From Todiramphus chloris collaris (lineage: Eukaryota > Chordata > Aves > Coraciiformes > Alcedinidae), in assembly GCA_025345505.1 (NCBI GenBank), contig JANVCC010000120.1, positions 798,853-862,852 on the forward strand: a stretch of DNA of 64,000 bases. The letters are read 5' to 3'. The translations under genes and the position numbers were made by a program. The notes beneath the pieces were generated by a model. It saw only the letters and a program-made list of their open reading frames with translations. It did not search any database and was not told where the DNA came from. Below are positions 11,230-22,664 of the stretch, piece after piece. Every line of letters starts with the position of its first letter. Positions within the stretch are counted from its first letter, which is position 1.

Positions 11230-11830
11230 TCTCCTCATTCTGCCCGTGGCTCATCCCGCACGATCCCCGCTCCTCCCCACTCTTCAGCTTCCAGACGCAT
11301 CCCCCCCTCCGAGGACGTGCAAACACGGCACCGTGCACAGCGCTCGATTCGCCCGCACTCAGGCTTTCGACCTCTCCCCAAAGGGGTCCCTCAAGTGCCC
11401 AGCTGGTGCTGCTGCTCCTCTCTCAGTGCTTCCCAGCACTTCCCAGTGCTTCCCAGTGCCAGGGCTCTCGGCAGCGTGAGTGGCGAGGTCTTTGCCGACG
11501 GCCGGAGGCTGCGCAAAGCTGAGCGGGGGATGGACGCGGGATGGCAGCGCTCAGACGGGGGGACAGCAGCCGGGCGAGCGATGGGGTGGGTGGCAGATCA
11601 TGGCCTGCGGTCAAGTGAGAAGCGATGCCGAGGTCACCCACCAGCCGCCGGCTCGCACGGGCTCCTGGCCGGCCCCTTCCAGCTGGGCGAGCGCGAGCGA
11701 CGCGGGTGAGCCTGCAGCCTTCGGGGTGTGCGGGGATGAAATGCTCGTAGACAAATGCTGGGGGCTGGACACGAGCACGGAGCGGCCCCAGCGTCGCGGC
11801 TCGGGCAGGAATGGGTGCTGGAGGGGGGAC
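11230..11830. promoter_or_regulatory. CpG-rich patch inside the 12-kb intron (possible CpG island)
   Basis: CpG is frequent from about 11330 and dense between 11470 and 11830 (for example GACGGCCGGAGGCTGCGC and GAGCGCGAGCGACGCGGG), in contrast with flanking intron where CpG is sparse. It contains no recognisable SCMH1 exon. It could be an internal promoter, an enhancer or simply undermethylated DNA. No TATA box was found. Confidence 0.45.
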
Positions 11831-13454
11831 AGAAATACGGCGGGGAGCAACTGGGACTGGACACCAAGGGAGATGCATCACGTCAAACAAAGAAACGAAG
11901 GTACATGTGGGTGGGAAACATCAGATGGTCACAATTTACTTGACTAAAGAGAAATAAAAAGGTAGAGAAAAGTTCCTGTTCTACCAAAATCCTTCAGTGA
12001 AATGGAAGATAAGCTGCTTATATTGAGGCCCTGGGACTCCACAGGAGTATGATCCAAAATCACTGCAACATTACAGAAAGACAAACTGTCCTGAGGACAC
12101 GTCCCTGTGGGAAACATTCATTGCCCAGACACAGATGGGAACCAAATGCTCTTAATAACACCCCTCAATATCTCTAACTAGAACTGCATGACCTTCTTCG
12201 CAGTCACAGAACCACAACAAAAGGTGAGGCTTTATCTTACCAGGGTTTGGTTATTTTTTTAAGTTGTTTGATTTTGAAAGTAATGGAAACACAGAAGGCC
12301 AGGCTGTAGGAGGCAACCCAGGGAATGAGAAGTTCGGTCAGTGTAGATTAATGGGAGGATAAACCAAAGGTAGGTCTGTAGTTTGGCTCTCCTGTTTTAA
12401 AAGACAAGTTTTAAGAACAGAAAGAAATGGAGTAAAGCACAGAGCTACGCTCGGCAGGCACGATGCGCAGCATCACGAAGAGAAGAAAGTACCTTCAGTT
12501 CAAAAGATGCCACAAACATCGTGAACGTGTATCATCAGTGAGGAAAGAATCTGGGAGGAAAGGACCCCAAGTCTACGTGGATAAATGTTCACTTGGAGAA
12601 GGACACTGAGAACAAGCAGATCATTGACTGGAGATGAAAAGAACCTGCTCAGCGGGGAGTCATGAACTTCAGAGGATGGTGAGACAGGGACAAAGTGAAC
12701 ATTTCAACTCATTCTGGCAAAGGAAGAGACAGGGCCATGTTTTCAGCTCCAGCAGGTGTGGGAATGGAGCGAGAGGACACTCTGCAGAAAGGTGAAGGCT
12801 GAGAAAAAAGGAACAAAGCTTGTCCTTGCCTACAGGTGATGGGACAGCTTCGCGGGGTATCCCACCTCACCTGACTTGGGAGGTTGGTGGGGGAGGAGAA
12901 GAAGCACATCTGCCCACGCTGGGGTTTGTCAGCGAGAGTCTGCTCACCTCAGCCATTGAGTCAAAGTCAGGGCTCCTACTTTAGGAGCCTATCCCTGACG
13001 GCAGAGCCCACACACCCAGCTCAGCTGTCGATTCAGCAAAACAAACCCTCCCTTCACTTCCAGTCGCAGCCCTGCCGAACGCCAGGGCCGGGCTCAAAGG
13101 ACAAAAGAAACAGGAGAGGAACAAAACCACACACCACTGACTGAAGAAGTGAAGGAAGTGAACGTACGCAAACTGGAGAAGTGAGGGCGCAGGGGAGGCC
13201 AAAATGTAACTGAAGAAAGAAGGGTTAGGCCCGGGTCTGCTGCGGCACATTCGAACAACGCGCTGCTCTCAGCAACTGGAACATCCTGCTAACATTCCAG
13301 AAAGAAGGTGAAGAAATTATTTTGGCAACAAAATGCTCATGTCTGACAGCAGCACTGCAAGGCTTGGAAGAGGTTCTGAAGAAAAGGGTAGGGAAAATCC
13401 TACAGTGACAGATGGCAGGTACTGCGGTGGGTGTTCATCAGAGAAGACTAACCC

Positions 13455-13790
13455 AAGAGCTTCCTTAGCATGGGAAAATAATGATCTCTCACACAGAGAG
13501 GAGTGGTCCACCTCCCTGGCCTGGAATCCAGCAAGGCATTTGACACGGAGAACCACCAGCTGAGACAGAGAACTTGAGCATTACCAGAAGCCTTGTTATA
13601 TGCACAAGCATCTGGTTTGGGGGGACAAGCAGCCAGCAGAGCACTGAGCGAGAACGCCAGGTTGCAGAGCAATTGCTACAGCATTTTCTTAAGGGTCATT
13701 CTTGAGTCCTGAGTCATTTAATATTTTATTAATAACTTTGGCAGAGATTGTAGAGATTCTCTGACGAAAGCTGCCGATGTCCTCCCCTGG
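13455..13790 (+). mobile_element. Possible ancient CR1-like LINE remnant
   Basis: The phrase CCAGCAAGGCATTTGACACG and, downstream, TTTAATATTTTATTAATAAC resemble the CR1 reverse transcriptase segments for FSKAFDT and LFNIFIND, in plus orientation and the right order. The rest is too diverged to align by eye. Confidence 0.4.
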
Positions 13791-13880
13791 CAGGCCAGAT
13801 AAGGCAGCATTTGAAATTACACAGAAAAAATACATATAGAAGAGAGTATCAGAAAGATGGCAAATCCAGCAGCAAAATGC

Positions 13881-13970
13881 AGATCACAGAATCACAGAAT
13901 GGTAGGGACTGGAAGGGACCTCTGGAGATCGCTGAGTCCAGCCTCACTGCCAGAGCACTTGAAGCACTGT
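13881..13970 (-). mobile_element. CR1 3'-end fragment, minus strand
   Basis: It starts ATCACAGAATCACAGAATGG, the reverse complement of the CR1 tail, followed by ACTGGAAGGGACCTCTGGAG and about 50 bp of the 3' UTR. It is a severely truncated copy. Confidence 0.85.
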
Positions 13971-16783
13971 CGCGCGAGCTGGAAACTTGCAGTTGACAGT
14001 GACGGCCGAGAACAAGGGGAATGAGACCCGCTCGGGTTGATCATCACCTCCCCCAGGGATACAGCCACGAAAAGCGGCTTCTGGAGACATCTCTTGTGAG
14101 CGTGGTGGTGCCAGTGCTGAGGCACCTGCTCCTCGTGAGCTCTTCCCCAGAGAGCTGGGTCACCTCATGAGGTTTAGTTCACTAGACAAGAGAGCAGAGA
14201 GCCTTTCTTAGCAGAGCACCTGACAGGCGAGCTCCCCTGAAGGACACCACTGCTCTCCAGCTACTTCCAGAAGAACTCAGTTAAGCTACAAGACAATGTT
14301 CAGACAAGGAGACATGGATACCGAGTTGCCCAAGGATAAATATGGGCAAGAAACTACAACATAGTTTCTGAGAACTCAGCAAAAAGCCTTGGAGCAGCCT
14401 CCAGTGGAAAAGCAAAATCCCCAACTGCAGAGTTAATGAAAGCAACTCCATCCACTATGGTGCCTGCAACAACAGGACTCCAGGCTCGATGGTCCAGAAG
14501 GTCCTTCCAGCCCTGTTTTCTCAGATGGCTCCAGATCAGATCTGTCTGTTCACAGCATCTCACAGCCCATCTCTGCTCCTGCTGACAGCACTCAGCTTCC
14601 TGTTTTCTTGCTAATCTGCTGTCCCCTGATGCACACCTTGATCTACTTCCCCTTGTTTCCATGATTATGCCTCACTTAGCAAGACAGACCACCAGGGTAC
14701 AGCTGACCTACGGGGGCTGCAGGCCTTTCTTCTTCTGCCCCAAGCACATGCACAAGTTTTCCACAGAATCCACAGTGGTCCTCCTGTAAAGTGAGTTTGT
14801 TCTGGGAATTGAGACCAGCTCCCAGTCCTAACCAGTCATCACTTCCTGGAAGAACCAGCCCTGTTGAGGCACATGAGCATCTGTACTGTAGAGGAACCAA
14901 GGCAGGACACACAGAGCTGAAGGTGAGACCACAGCAGCCTTGACACGTGGTGTGATTTAAGCTGATGTACAACTGCATCCTCATTGTTCTGTGCCCAGCC
15001 CTAACGTCTCAGTATCACCAGTAGTATTCCTTTGCCCTCACCAGAAGCTGCTGCAGCATGCTGGTAACAATGGTTATCATCTTCTCTCGGGTGCCTGAGG
15101 AAGCTGTTGGATGACCAGGTGCCCAACAGGCCCTGAGACATCAGTAGGAACTACAGGACAAGGTGCTACCGCTTCTCCAGCCTGTGGTTAATCTTTCTTT
15201 AACCCCTGCAAACACTGAAGAAGAGCACAGGGAGGGCAGGTCTCAGCATCGTATCCTATCCGGTGCTCTGCCTGAGTTTCCCTCGTTTCTGACTTTGCTC
15301 TTTATACTTTCCCCCCGTGCCAGGCAGCCCCGCTCTCTGCACAGACACTACTGACATCTCACGCTGGCGACAAACCACGTGTGTGAGCTACAGGATCCTC
15401 TCCATCCCAGCCCAGACCCTGGCTCCTCTTCCTCCCGTTCTGGCTTTGCTCTGTCTCATCACAACAGGATTATTTCCACACCGGAACACGGGGACTGCTC
15501 CTAACTAAAGGTTCCCTAGAGGGGTAAACCTCTAGTCCCAGTAACCAGACATGCTGCTCCTGTACTTGCCACAGCAGCCAACCCGCTTCCTACAGCTCCT
15601 GTTCTTACACCCCAGCACGGCTCCCTGCTCCTGGCATTGCTGGTTCCAGTATGGTCCTGCACAGCCCCAGCCCGCAGGCAGGAAGCCAGGGACAGTCACT
15701 CGCAGATCCTCACACTCTTCAGACTCTTGCTAATCCCCTCCCCTGAGTACGGGGCTTTGTGAGACGCAGTGAAGCACGGTGGCACTGGGCTGTTGCCTCC
15801 AAGCTTCACGTTTAGCAACTGTTCCTGAAACAGTTCTTCCTAAGTTCTTACCCTTTCACATTGGAATTCTCACTTTTCTCGTCAGAGCTGTAATTATCCG
15901 AGGGATTAACTTTGGAAAGACCTCAGACAGCACAACTATTTGCTGACTTGGGGGGTGGAAAGGTAGTGGAGGAGGCAAGACAAGAGAGCAGAGAGCAGAA
16001 GACACTTGCTGACTCCCTACAGAGGGTGCAGAGAGCTTTCATCCTCTCCAGGACGGGCACTCCCACAGCAGCGGCTCCCCCGAGCCCCAGAGCCAGCCCG
16101 GAAGCGGCTGCCAGCCCAGGGGCTGCTGCCACCACGCAGAACTGCGGCAAAACGATTGCCCTTCTTGTTTGCCAAGAGCAGTTTTGCAGCCCGATGATTT
16201 GCACTGTGGCATGAACTATCTTGCCAGGGCTGTGCTGCTTCCAAGCAGCAGAGCATTTGCCAGGCCAAGAAAAACAAAGGCACCTATGCTCAGGGAGCAT
16301 CTCCCCTGTCACCGGGGGCTGGGTGGGCTGTCTGCCGGCAGCGTGCTCATGGCCGGTGCGGACACGGCTCTGCCAGGTTCTGATTCCCTTTCTAACCACT
16401 GTTTACCTGCTGCATGTTACCACTCCTCTATTTCTCATGCAGTCTTCCACCTTAATTCCTAACTGGATGAAGTCACTATAATCAGATTACAGGAAGCAGG
16501 AAAGGCCGGGGGATGAGGAGAGGAGGGAAGACAAGGAGACAGCACGGATGAGTGGGAACCTAGAGGCAGAGATGGAAATCAGACCAACAGGCAGAAAATA
16601 CAGCAACTCGCATCCTGCGCAAAAAGACCCCTGCGGCCACGTGCGCGACACTAGGTGTGATGCAACGAGCCCTGTGGAGAGGGCTCTGGAATTGGCACCT
16701 GCCTCCTGAGATAAAGATAAAACCTGGGTTAAGACACGGGGCACCTGGGGTCCCTACAATGCTGCCCCCGCCCCAGCTCCTAC

Positions 16784-16969
16784 CTGGTAGATACCTGTCG
16801 TGGTCGTACTCGAGTGCGCGCTGCATGTGGCTGTTCTGAGTGAAAGGCTGGTTCCCAAAGAGGTTGTCACTGCGAAGATTGTGGCAGAGCTTCTCCAGGA
16901 AGCGGAGGACGTAGGTGATACTGTTTACTGCTGGCAGGTTCAGAGTGTGCTGTTCCCGATCAAACACAG
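16784..16969 (-). CDS. SCMH1: SCMH1 exon: C-terminal half of SLED domain
   Basis: This 186-nt exon has acceptor TCTCCAG at 16970-16976 and donor CAG|GTAGGA at 16778-16783. It is phase 1 at both ends. It encodes VFDREQHTLNLPAVNSITYV, then LRFLEKLCHNLRSDNLFGNQ and ends EYDHDRYLP. This is the second half of SLED (Scm-like embedded domain), a DNA-binding fold described in SCML2. The tail after QPFTQ (NSHMQRALEYDHDRYLPG) differs from the recalled human form, which is about two residues longer there. It joins GGEVIS of the exon at 17608-17808 through an Ala codon. Confidence 0.98.
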
Positions 16970-17607
16970 CTGGAGACAGAAACAAACAGAGCCCAACACG
17001 TAAACCCCCAGCAAAGGCAGGAGGTTACGCCCAGGGCTGCACAGCCAGCTTCTGTATCTCAGCATCGCTGCTCCAGACTAGAGCAAACAAAAGCCACTGC
17101 CTTGCGCTGCCTGGGCGCTGGCGAGCTCGCTTCCCCGGGACAGGCTGGAACCAGCCTACTGCTCCCAGCCACAGGGACCGGGCTGCGGCACCCGGGAGGC
17201 TGCGTTTGAGGGACCGGAAAGGCACTCGGAGAGGGGCCCGCACTCCCAGCATCCGGGGAAACACGGGCTAGAAAGGACAATTAGACACCGGGGTGTTTCT
17301 TGTCTTTCCATCAGGAGTTCTGAAAATCCCACCCGTTCCGGCTCCTCCTGGGGCCAGGGCAGTGCCGGGGACGACAGGCTGGTGCCCGGGCTGCAGGCTG
17401 CCTGCTCCAGCAGCTGTGCCCACAGGCCACGCGAACTCTGCTCAGACGATGCTTCACCGACACAGATGTTTGGCAAGGAAGAGAAGACAGAAATCTTCCA
17501 TCTGCCCCCGGCCCACGACCGCACCAAGCTTCAGGACAGACATCTTCCGACGAGCCAATTCTTGCCATGACACCTCCGAAGGCAAAGCGCTGCGGGTCGG
17601 TTCTCAC
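16970..17607 (-). other. SCMH1 intron within the SLED domain
   Basis: It is 638 nt, with donor CTCAG|GTGAGA and acceptor TCTCCAG. GC content is moderate with some CpGs near 17110-17260. I see no repeat or other feature. Confidence 0.85.
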
Positions 17608-17808
17608 CTGAGATGACCTCTCCCCCGTGGCCTTGTTTTAAGAAGGAGAAGACTGTTTTCTGATGATAAGCGCAATCAATGCAGGCCTGTACTGCTTGCT
17701 GCAGGACAACAGAAGCTCGGGCTGGTCCAAAATGGTCTGGCAGCTGTTGGACTTTCTTCTTGTCTAGGTGGGGCCCAGTGCTGCCGTTCTTGTTCAAGTA
17801 AATGCAAA
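17608..17808 (-). CDS. SCMH1: SCMH1 exon: N-terminal half of SLED domain
   Basis: This 201-nt exon has acceptor TTGGCAG at 17809-17815 and donor CAG|GTGAGA at 17602-17607. It is phase 1 at both ends. It encodes CIYLNKNGSTGPHLDKKKVQ, then QLPDHFGPARASVVLQQAVQ and ends KQGHGGEVIS. By eye it is practically identical to recalled human SCMH1 over 66 residues. It distinguishes SCMH1 from SCML2, which has VYVNKHGNFGPHLDPKRIQQ here. The Val of TVC is split across the upstream junction. Confidence 0.98.
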
Positions 17809-18823
17809 CTGCCAAGACGAGAAACGTGTTTGCCATTAACCCACTCGAGAAAGCAAGACACAGATGCCTAAAATCCAACCTGAGAGTTGCTGAGATGTTC
17901 TGACTGTCAAACCACTCACGAAGGGGAATCCACCAGGACTGCCTGCCTGCATCCGAACAGCAGAGCCCCTTCCACAGGGGAATCACCTCCAAAATCTTCC
18001 TGCCTCGTGCTCACCTGCCAAGCTGCTGCTGTTTCTCCTACACCTTCCCCAGCGCTCAGGCCCTGGGGCAGGCCTCACGGTAGCTCCCACCCCAGCCAGG
18101 TAAGATGGCTGTGATGTTCAAAGGAGATGAAGGAACGCAGCCCCCGCTGTTTAGGGAAACTGGGTTCTTTAGGTTCCTCTGAAAACTGGCCAATTACATT
18201 CCAGGGACACAGGGCTCAGCCTGTATCCAGCGCTTGAGCAGCACAGAAACAGCAGCTTTGCATTAGACTTTCCTGCCCAGATTCATCTTCAGCTACACCT
18301 CACAGTGGTGGCAGGGCACAAACTCTGCACAGCAGCTCCTGCTCCTCCCCTGCTCCCTCCTGACCCTGTTTGCCTCGACGTCCCGGCTGAAGCTGAACAG
18401 AAAACCACTGTTCAGCACTTGTTCTGCATCCTGCTGTAGCTGTACCTGGCACGGCTGGGGAGAGCTCGTGCTCTGGGCTCACAAGTGGTGCTGCACACAC
18501 CGTACTGGCCCTGGGCACCATGGGTCACAGGAAGTGCCCTTCATGGGCGATGAGTGACCAAGGGGTCCCTGTGCTGAACGGAGGGACCCGTGATCTTCCT
18601 ATGACCTCATCATTTCCAAAACAGCCAGGGAGATAAATGCTCTGACCTCAAGTGCCTCTCTTTTCCTCCCAACACACTCCCTGTTAGGCCAGCCTGTCTG
18701 GAACTGTGACGTTTGCTGGTGTACAGGTGGAGGAAGAAAGGGGAAAATCTTGGTGTGTCGCTTTCCGACTGATATGGCTCCTAACTCTGTAACCTCACCA
18801 AGAAAGTGGTCTGAGACCCTTAC
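17809..18823 (-). other. SCMH1 intron
   Basis: It is 1,015 nt, with donor ACAG|GTAAGG and acceptor TTGGCAG. I see no repeat, exon or RNA gene in it. Confidence 0.85.
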
Positions 18824-18950
18824 CTGTGGGAGCCTGCATGGCAGAGCTGGGGATTGTAGCAGCGTCCTGGGGCACAGTGCTTGTGTCTGGTTCTGGGGTA
18901 CTGGTTGTTGGAGAGGTGGGTGCTGGGTTCAGCAATGTCCTAGGTTTCCT
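18824..18950 (-). CDS. SCMH1: SCMH1 exon: Thr/Pro-rich linker before SLED
   Basis: This 127-nt exon is bounded by acceptor TTTTTCTGCAG at 18951-18961 and donor ACAG|GTAAGG at 18818-18823. It starts in phase 0 with RKPRTLLNPAPTSPTTSTPE and ends ATIPSSAMQAPT plus one base of the following Val codon. It matches recalled human sequence except for small changes near PAPTSP (PPPASP in human). The segment is predicted to be disordered. It continues the basic cluster KRGPKPGSK of the preceding exon (…GSK|RKPRT), so the nuclear-targeting and nucleic-acid-binding basic region spans this junction. Confidence 0.97.
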
Positions 18951-19511
18951 CTGCAGAAAAAGAGGAGATATTTCTCCTTTTACCCCTGCTCTCCTTTACC
19001 ACCCATGATCACTACACTCTCTCCTCTGCATCCAACAGACAAGGCACTGCGGCACATGACACGCTTCTGATGGTGATGACGGGGAGTCTCAAGAACCTCA
19101 ACACGTGCGTATTTTACAAACCACAATCCTGCAAACATAACAAGCCTGAGATCTGCCACCTCCGCTTGCCTTAGACAAGCTACCCGTGACGGACGGAAGA
19201 GCTTATTCCACCGTTTGGCCACCCTGTCGTGGCCACAGCATCCGCCGTGCTGCTTCACCGCTCACGAAGCTTTGCAGCTCCAAAGACGCAGCTTCTCGAT
19301 GGAAATGGGCTCTAGGACACAGACATTCTCTACAGCTCTGGGGTTGGGCTCTGAGGGATATTCCCAGCCCACGCACCCCTTTGGTCTCCTGCTCGCTGCA
19401 GTCACACGGCCGGAGGCTGAGACAAACGTGCCCAGACACACGCATGCGCTATCCCGTGGCAGGACTTGCAGCCCCTGCGTTTCACCCGCCTGAATCAGCA
19501 TCAGCTTTTAC
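18951..19511 (-). other. SCMH1 intron
   Basis: It is 561 nt, with donor AAG|GTAAAA and acceptor TTTTTCTGCAG. I see nothing else in it. Confidence 0.85.
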
Positions 19512-19744
19512 CTTACTGCCAGGCTTGGGGCCTCTCTTTCTGGGGAATTTCAAAGGCTCCACTGACTTGGAGGGTGTAGGCATGGGGTGGTGGATTAGCG
19601 CTTTGGTCGTTCGACCACGCTTCTTCCCTGTTTTGCGACGCCTTTGCCCTTGTTGATGCCCCAAAACAGTCTTTGTGCTACTGTGCATGCTAGGTTTCTC
19701 CGAGTTTACTTCGGAGGCAGGTAAAGGGCTCTTTGGAATCACAA
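19512..19744 (-). CDS. SCMH1: SCMH1 exon: basic linker with RGR-type motifs
   Basis: This 233-nt exon has acceptor TTATTTCAG at 19745-19753 and donor AAG|GTAAAA at 19506-19511. It encodes VIPKSPLPASEVNSEKPSMH, then two basic clusters, RRRKTGKKRGRTTK and FPRKRGPKPGSK. These resemble AT-hook-like or bipartite nuclear localisation motifs. In SCML2 the comparable linker between MBT and SLED binds RNA, so a nucleic-acid role here is plausible by homology only. The first Val codon is split with the MBT2 exon (GTK|V). The linker core GKKRGRT and the end KRGPKPGSK match recalled human SCMH1, while the intervening residues vary. Confidence 0.97.
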
Positions 19745-20350
19745 CTGAAATAAAAAGAGAAAAAGCAAATACAATTAAATCAGGCGAGAATGAAAACAAG
19801 AGCAGCCTCCATCTTTAAACAGTGTCACATGGAAAAACCTGGAGTACTCAGAGCCCCCCGAGCGGAGGCTGCTGCTCTCCATGCCAGACTAAAAACCAAA
19901 CGCCCTGCTCCTCGCTTCAGCACCCGAGCTGTCGGACACTGCGGCTTGGCCTGGAGGGGCTGAACTCCAGAAGGACCACGCTTTCAGCCGTACCTTCCTT
20001 CCTGAAAACAACCGGCACCTACAGCTCATCCTTCTGCGAGTGGTGGCCTGCCGGCGATGGCGCGCAGGGCACGGACAGCATTCCTGGGGGAAGCACCAGT
20101 CGGGACCTGCCTGAGGTCACCGCGCCAGCGCTGCGCTAGAAATCCCCTCGGGAGGCAAAGTCCAATTTACTCTGTTCCTAAATTACCAGTGAGCTGCAGC
20201 GGAAGGTACTGGCTCCATCCTCCATGCCTGCAAGGACTATTGCTCCTGCCCTTGAGTAGCAGCTCCACTCAGTGGGATCAGCTGGCCTGCTCCTCTCACA
20301 CACTGCCAGGGGTAAGCGAAGTGCCAGCACACGCTTCAGAGCATCAGAGG

Positions 20351-20731
20351 TGATGGGGGGAGTCAGAAGGGACCTCTGGAATTCATCTCATCCAACCCCC
20401 CTGCTCCAGCAGGGTCACCCAAGGCAGACTTGGAATGTCTCCAGAGACAGAGACTCCACAGCCTCTCTGGGCAGCCTGGCACAGGCTCTGCCACCCTCAC
20501 AGCAAAGAAGTTCCTCTGCATGTTTAGATGGAACTTCCTATGTACAAGTTTGTGTCTGCTGCCTCTTGTCCTGCCACTGGGCACCACTGACAAGAGACTG
20601 GTCCCACCCTCCTGACACCCACCCTTCAAGTATTCATAAGCATTGATGAGACCCCCCCTCAGGCTTCTCTTCTCCAGACTAAACAGACTCAAGTCTCTCA
20701 GCCTTTCCTCATCCAAGCAACGTTCTAGTTC
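20351..20731 (-). mobile_element. CR1 LINE 3' fragment, minus strand
   Basis: Read on plus it begins AGAAGGGACCTCTGGAATTC and continues through GAGACTCCACAGCCTCTCTG and CTCTTGTCCTGCCACTGGGC, ending CTCAGCCTTTCCTCATCC. This is the reverse complement of the CR1 3' region. It has the same orientation as SCMH1. Confidence 0.93.
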
Positions 20732-21376
20732 CTTCTCACGCTCTCCATGACAAAAACAGGTTTCTGGTGTATTTGCCCACAAATCCCCCCAGTCTGGTCA
20801 TTCATCTTTCCCAAGTGCTGCTGAAGGCTAGAGATGGCTGGCCCAGTGCAGCAGACTGGTATTTCCTTTAGATGTAAAAAGAAACAAAACAAACCCCTCC
20901 TAGGCTTTGAAAAATGCACAGTGACCTTTAGGACGTCTTGTTTCTCAGACCTGGAAGCCTCACGGTGTGTTCAGCATGGGGCTCTGAACTCAAAAATAAC
21001 CCACTTTTGAAGCCAGGGGCTTTACACTTCAGTAGAACTGGAGCTCACCAGAAGGTTGATGCCAGGATGGCACAGAGCCCCAGCAGCAGCCAACTGGGGG
21101 GATCTAAAGAGATTGTTAAGGTTTTTCTAACGAGGGTTTTATGAGTACTTACTGTGAGCAAGGACTCATTCCCCTGGCACACACACCGTTTCCTGCTGAC
21201 AGCTCAGAGGAGCAAACCGAGCTGAGACCAACTTTCTAGGGGTCTGGAGAAGATCAGTGGGCTGCGAGGTGAACGCAACAAGCCCCGAGTCAGGAGATAC
21301 TCCAGGGCTGGGGCCATGAGCTGATGGCTCCGTTAACCACCTCACTGCCAGGCAAAGCACAGAGAGTGAGGGGCAT

Positions 21377-22551
21377 CGACTCATGGAATTGGTTTGGTTG
21401 GAAGAGACCTTAAGCTCATCCAGTCCAACTGTTAACCCAGCACTGCCAGGGCACCACTGACCCCTGGCCCTCAGCACCACGGCTTGGAAACCCCTCCAGG
21501 GACCATGGGGACTCCACCCCTGCCCTGGGCAGCCTGGGACAGCCCTGGACAACCCTCCAGGGGAAGAAATTGTTCCTCAGCTCCAACCTAAACCTGCCCT
21601 GGGGCAACTTGAGGCTGGTTCCTCCTGTCCTGGCACTTGTTCCTTATTGGGCCCAACCCCATCCGTCTCCAACCTCCTGTCAGGAGCTGTCAGAGCCAGA
21701 AGGTCTCCCCTCAGCCTCCTTTGCTCCGGGCTCAACAAGCCCAGGTCCCTCAGCTGCTCCTCAGCACCCTTGTGCTCCAGCCCCTTCCCCAGCTCCGCTG
21801 CCCTTCTCTGGCCACGCTCCAGCCCCTCAATGTCCTGCTGGGAGTGAGGGGCCCAAACCTGACCCCAGGATTGGAGGGGCAGCCTCCCCAGTGCCCAGTC
21901 CAGGGGCACAATCCCTGCCCTGATCCTGCTGGCCACACCGGTGTGACGCAAGCCAGGATGCTGGTGGCCTTCTGGGCCCACACTGGCTCATCTTCAGCCA
22001 GCTGCTGACCAACCCCACCAGGTCCTTTCCCGACGTGCACTTTCCAGCCACTATGCCCCCACTTCCAGGGGGTTGTTGTGACCCAAGTGCAGGTCCTGAC
22101 CCTTGGCCTTGTTGAACCTCATCCCATTGGTCTCAGCCCATCGACTCAGCCTGGACAGATGCCTCTGCAGAGCCTCTGAGTCTCCAGCAGATCAACACTG
22201 CACTCAACTTGCTGTCATCTGCACACTTCCTGCGAGTACCCTCGACCCCTCATCCAGATCACTGATAAAGATATTAAACAGAACTGTCCCCGGCACTGAG
22301 CCCTGGGGACACCACCTGTGACCAGCTCTCAGCTGGATGTAACTCCATTCATGCCACTCTTTGGGGCTGCCCATCCAGCCAGGTTTTCACCCAGCAAAGA
22401 GTGCACCCAGCCAAGCCATGAGCAGCCAGTTTCTCCAGGAGGAGCTGTGGGAAACGGTGTCAAAGTCCAGGTGGACAAAATCCACAGCCCTTCCATCATC
22501 CACCGAGAAGGTCACCTTGTCACAGAAGGAGATCAGGTTAGTGAGGCTCAA
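21377..22551 (-). mobile_element. CR1 LINE fragment, 1.2 kb, minus strand
   Basis: On plus it runs from ATGGAATTGGTTTGGTTGGA through CAGTCCAACTGTTAACCCAG, GCCCAAACCTGACCCCAGGA and ACTGTCCCCGGCACTGAGCC to GGAGATCAGGTTAGTGAGGC. It is the reverse complement of a long CR1 3' half of a different subfamily from the copy at 20351. The reading frame is broken. It has the same orientation as SCMH1. Confidence 0.92.
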
Positions 22552-22552
22552 C

Positions 22553-22664
22553 GAGGCTCTGAGTAACATGATCTAGCCGAGGATGTCCCTGCTCACTGCA
22601 GGGGGGTGGACTAGATGACCTTTAGAGGTCCCTTCCAGCCCAAACCATTCTATGATTCTATGAT
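22553..22664 (+). mobile_element. CR1 3'-end fragment, plus strand
   Basis: It runs GAGGCTCTGAGTAACATGAT, then GGGGGTGGACTAGATGACCT, and ends CATTCTATGATTCTATGAT, an intact CR1 tail. It directly abuts the minus-strand CR1 at 21377-22551. Confidence 0.92.

Larger units (their letters stand above)
4810..16783 (-). other. SCMH1 intron, 12 kb
   Basis: It contains a purine-rich repeat (5218-5311), a plus-strand CR1 (7700-8448), a CpG-rich patch (11230-11830), a possible old CR1-like remnant (13455-13790) and a minus-strand CR1 fragment (13881-13970). Around 8500-8640 an AT-rich block with TTTAAATAAA and TTAATTAAAC motifs could be conserved non-coding DNA. The remaining sequence shows no exon, RNA gene or repeat that I can name. 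Confidence 0.85.

Noticed and set aside
21570..22008. Overlapping Pro/Ser-rich open frames
   Set aside because: They lie within the minus-strand CR1 at 21377-22551.
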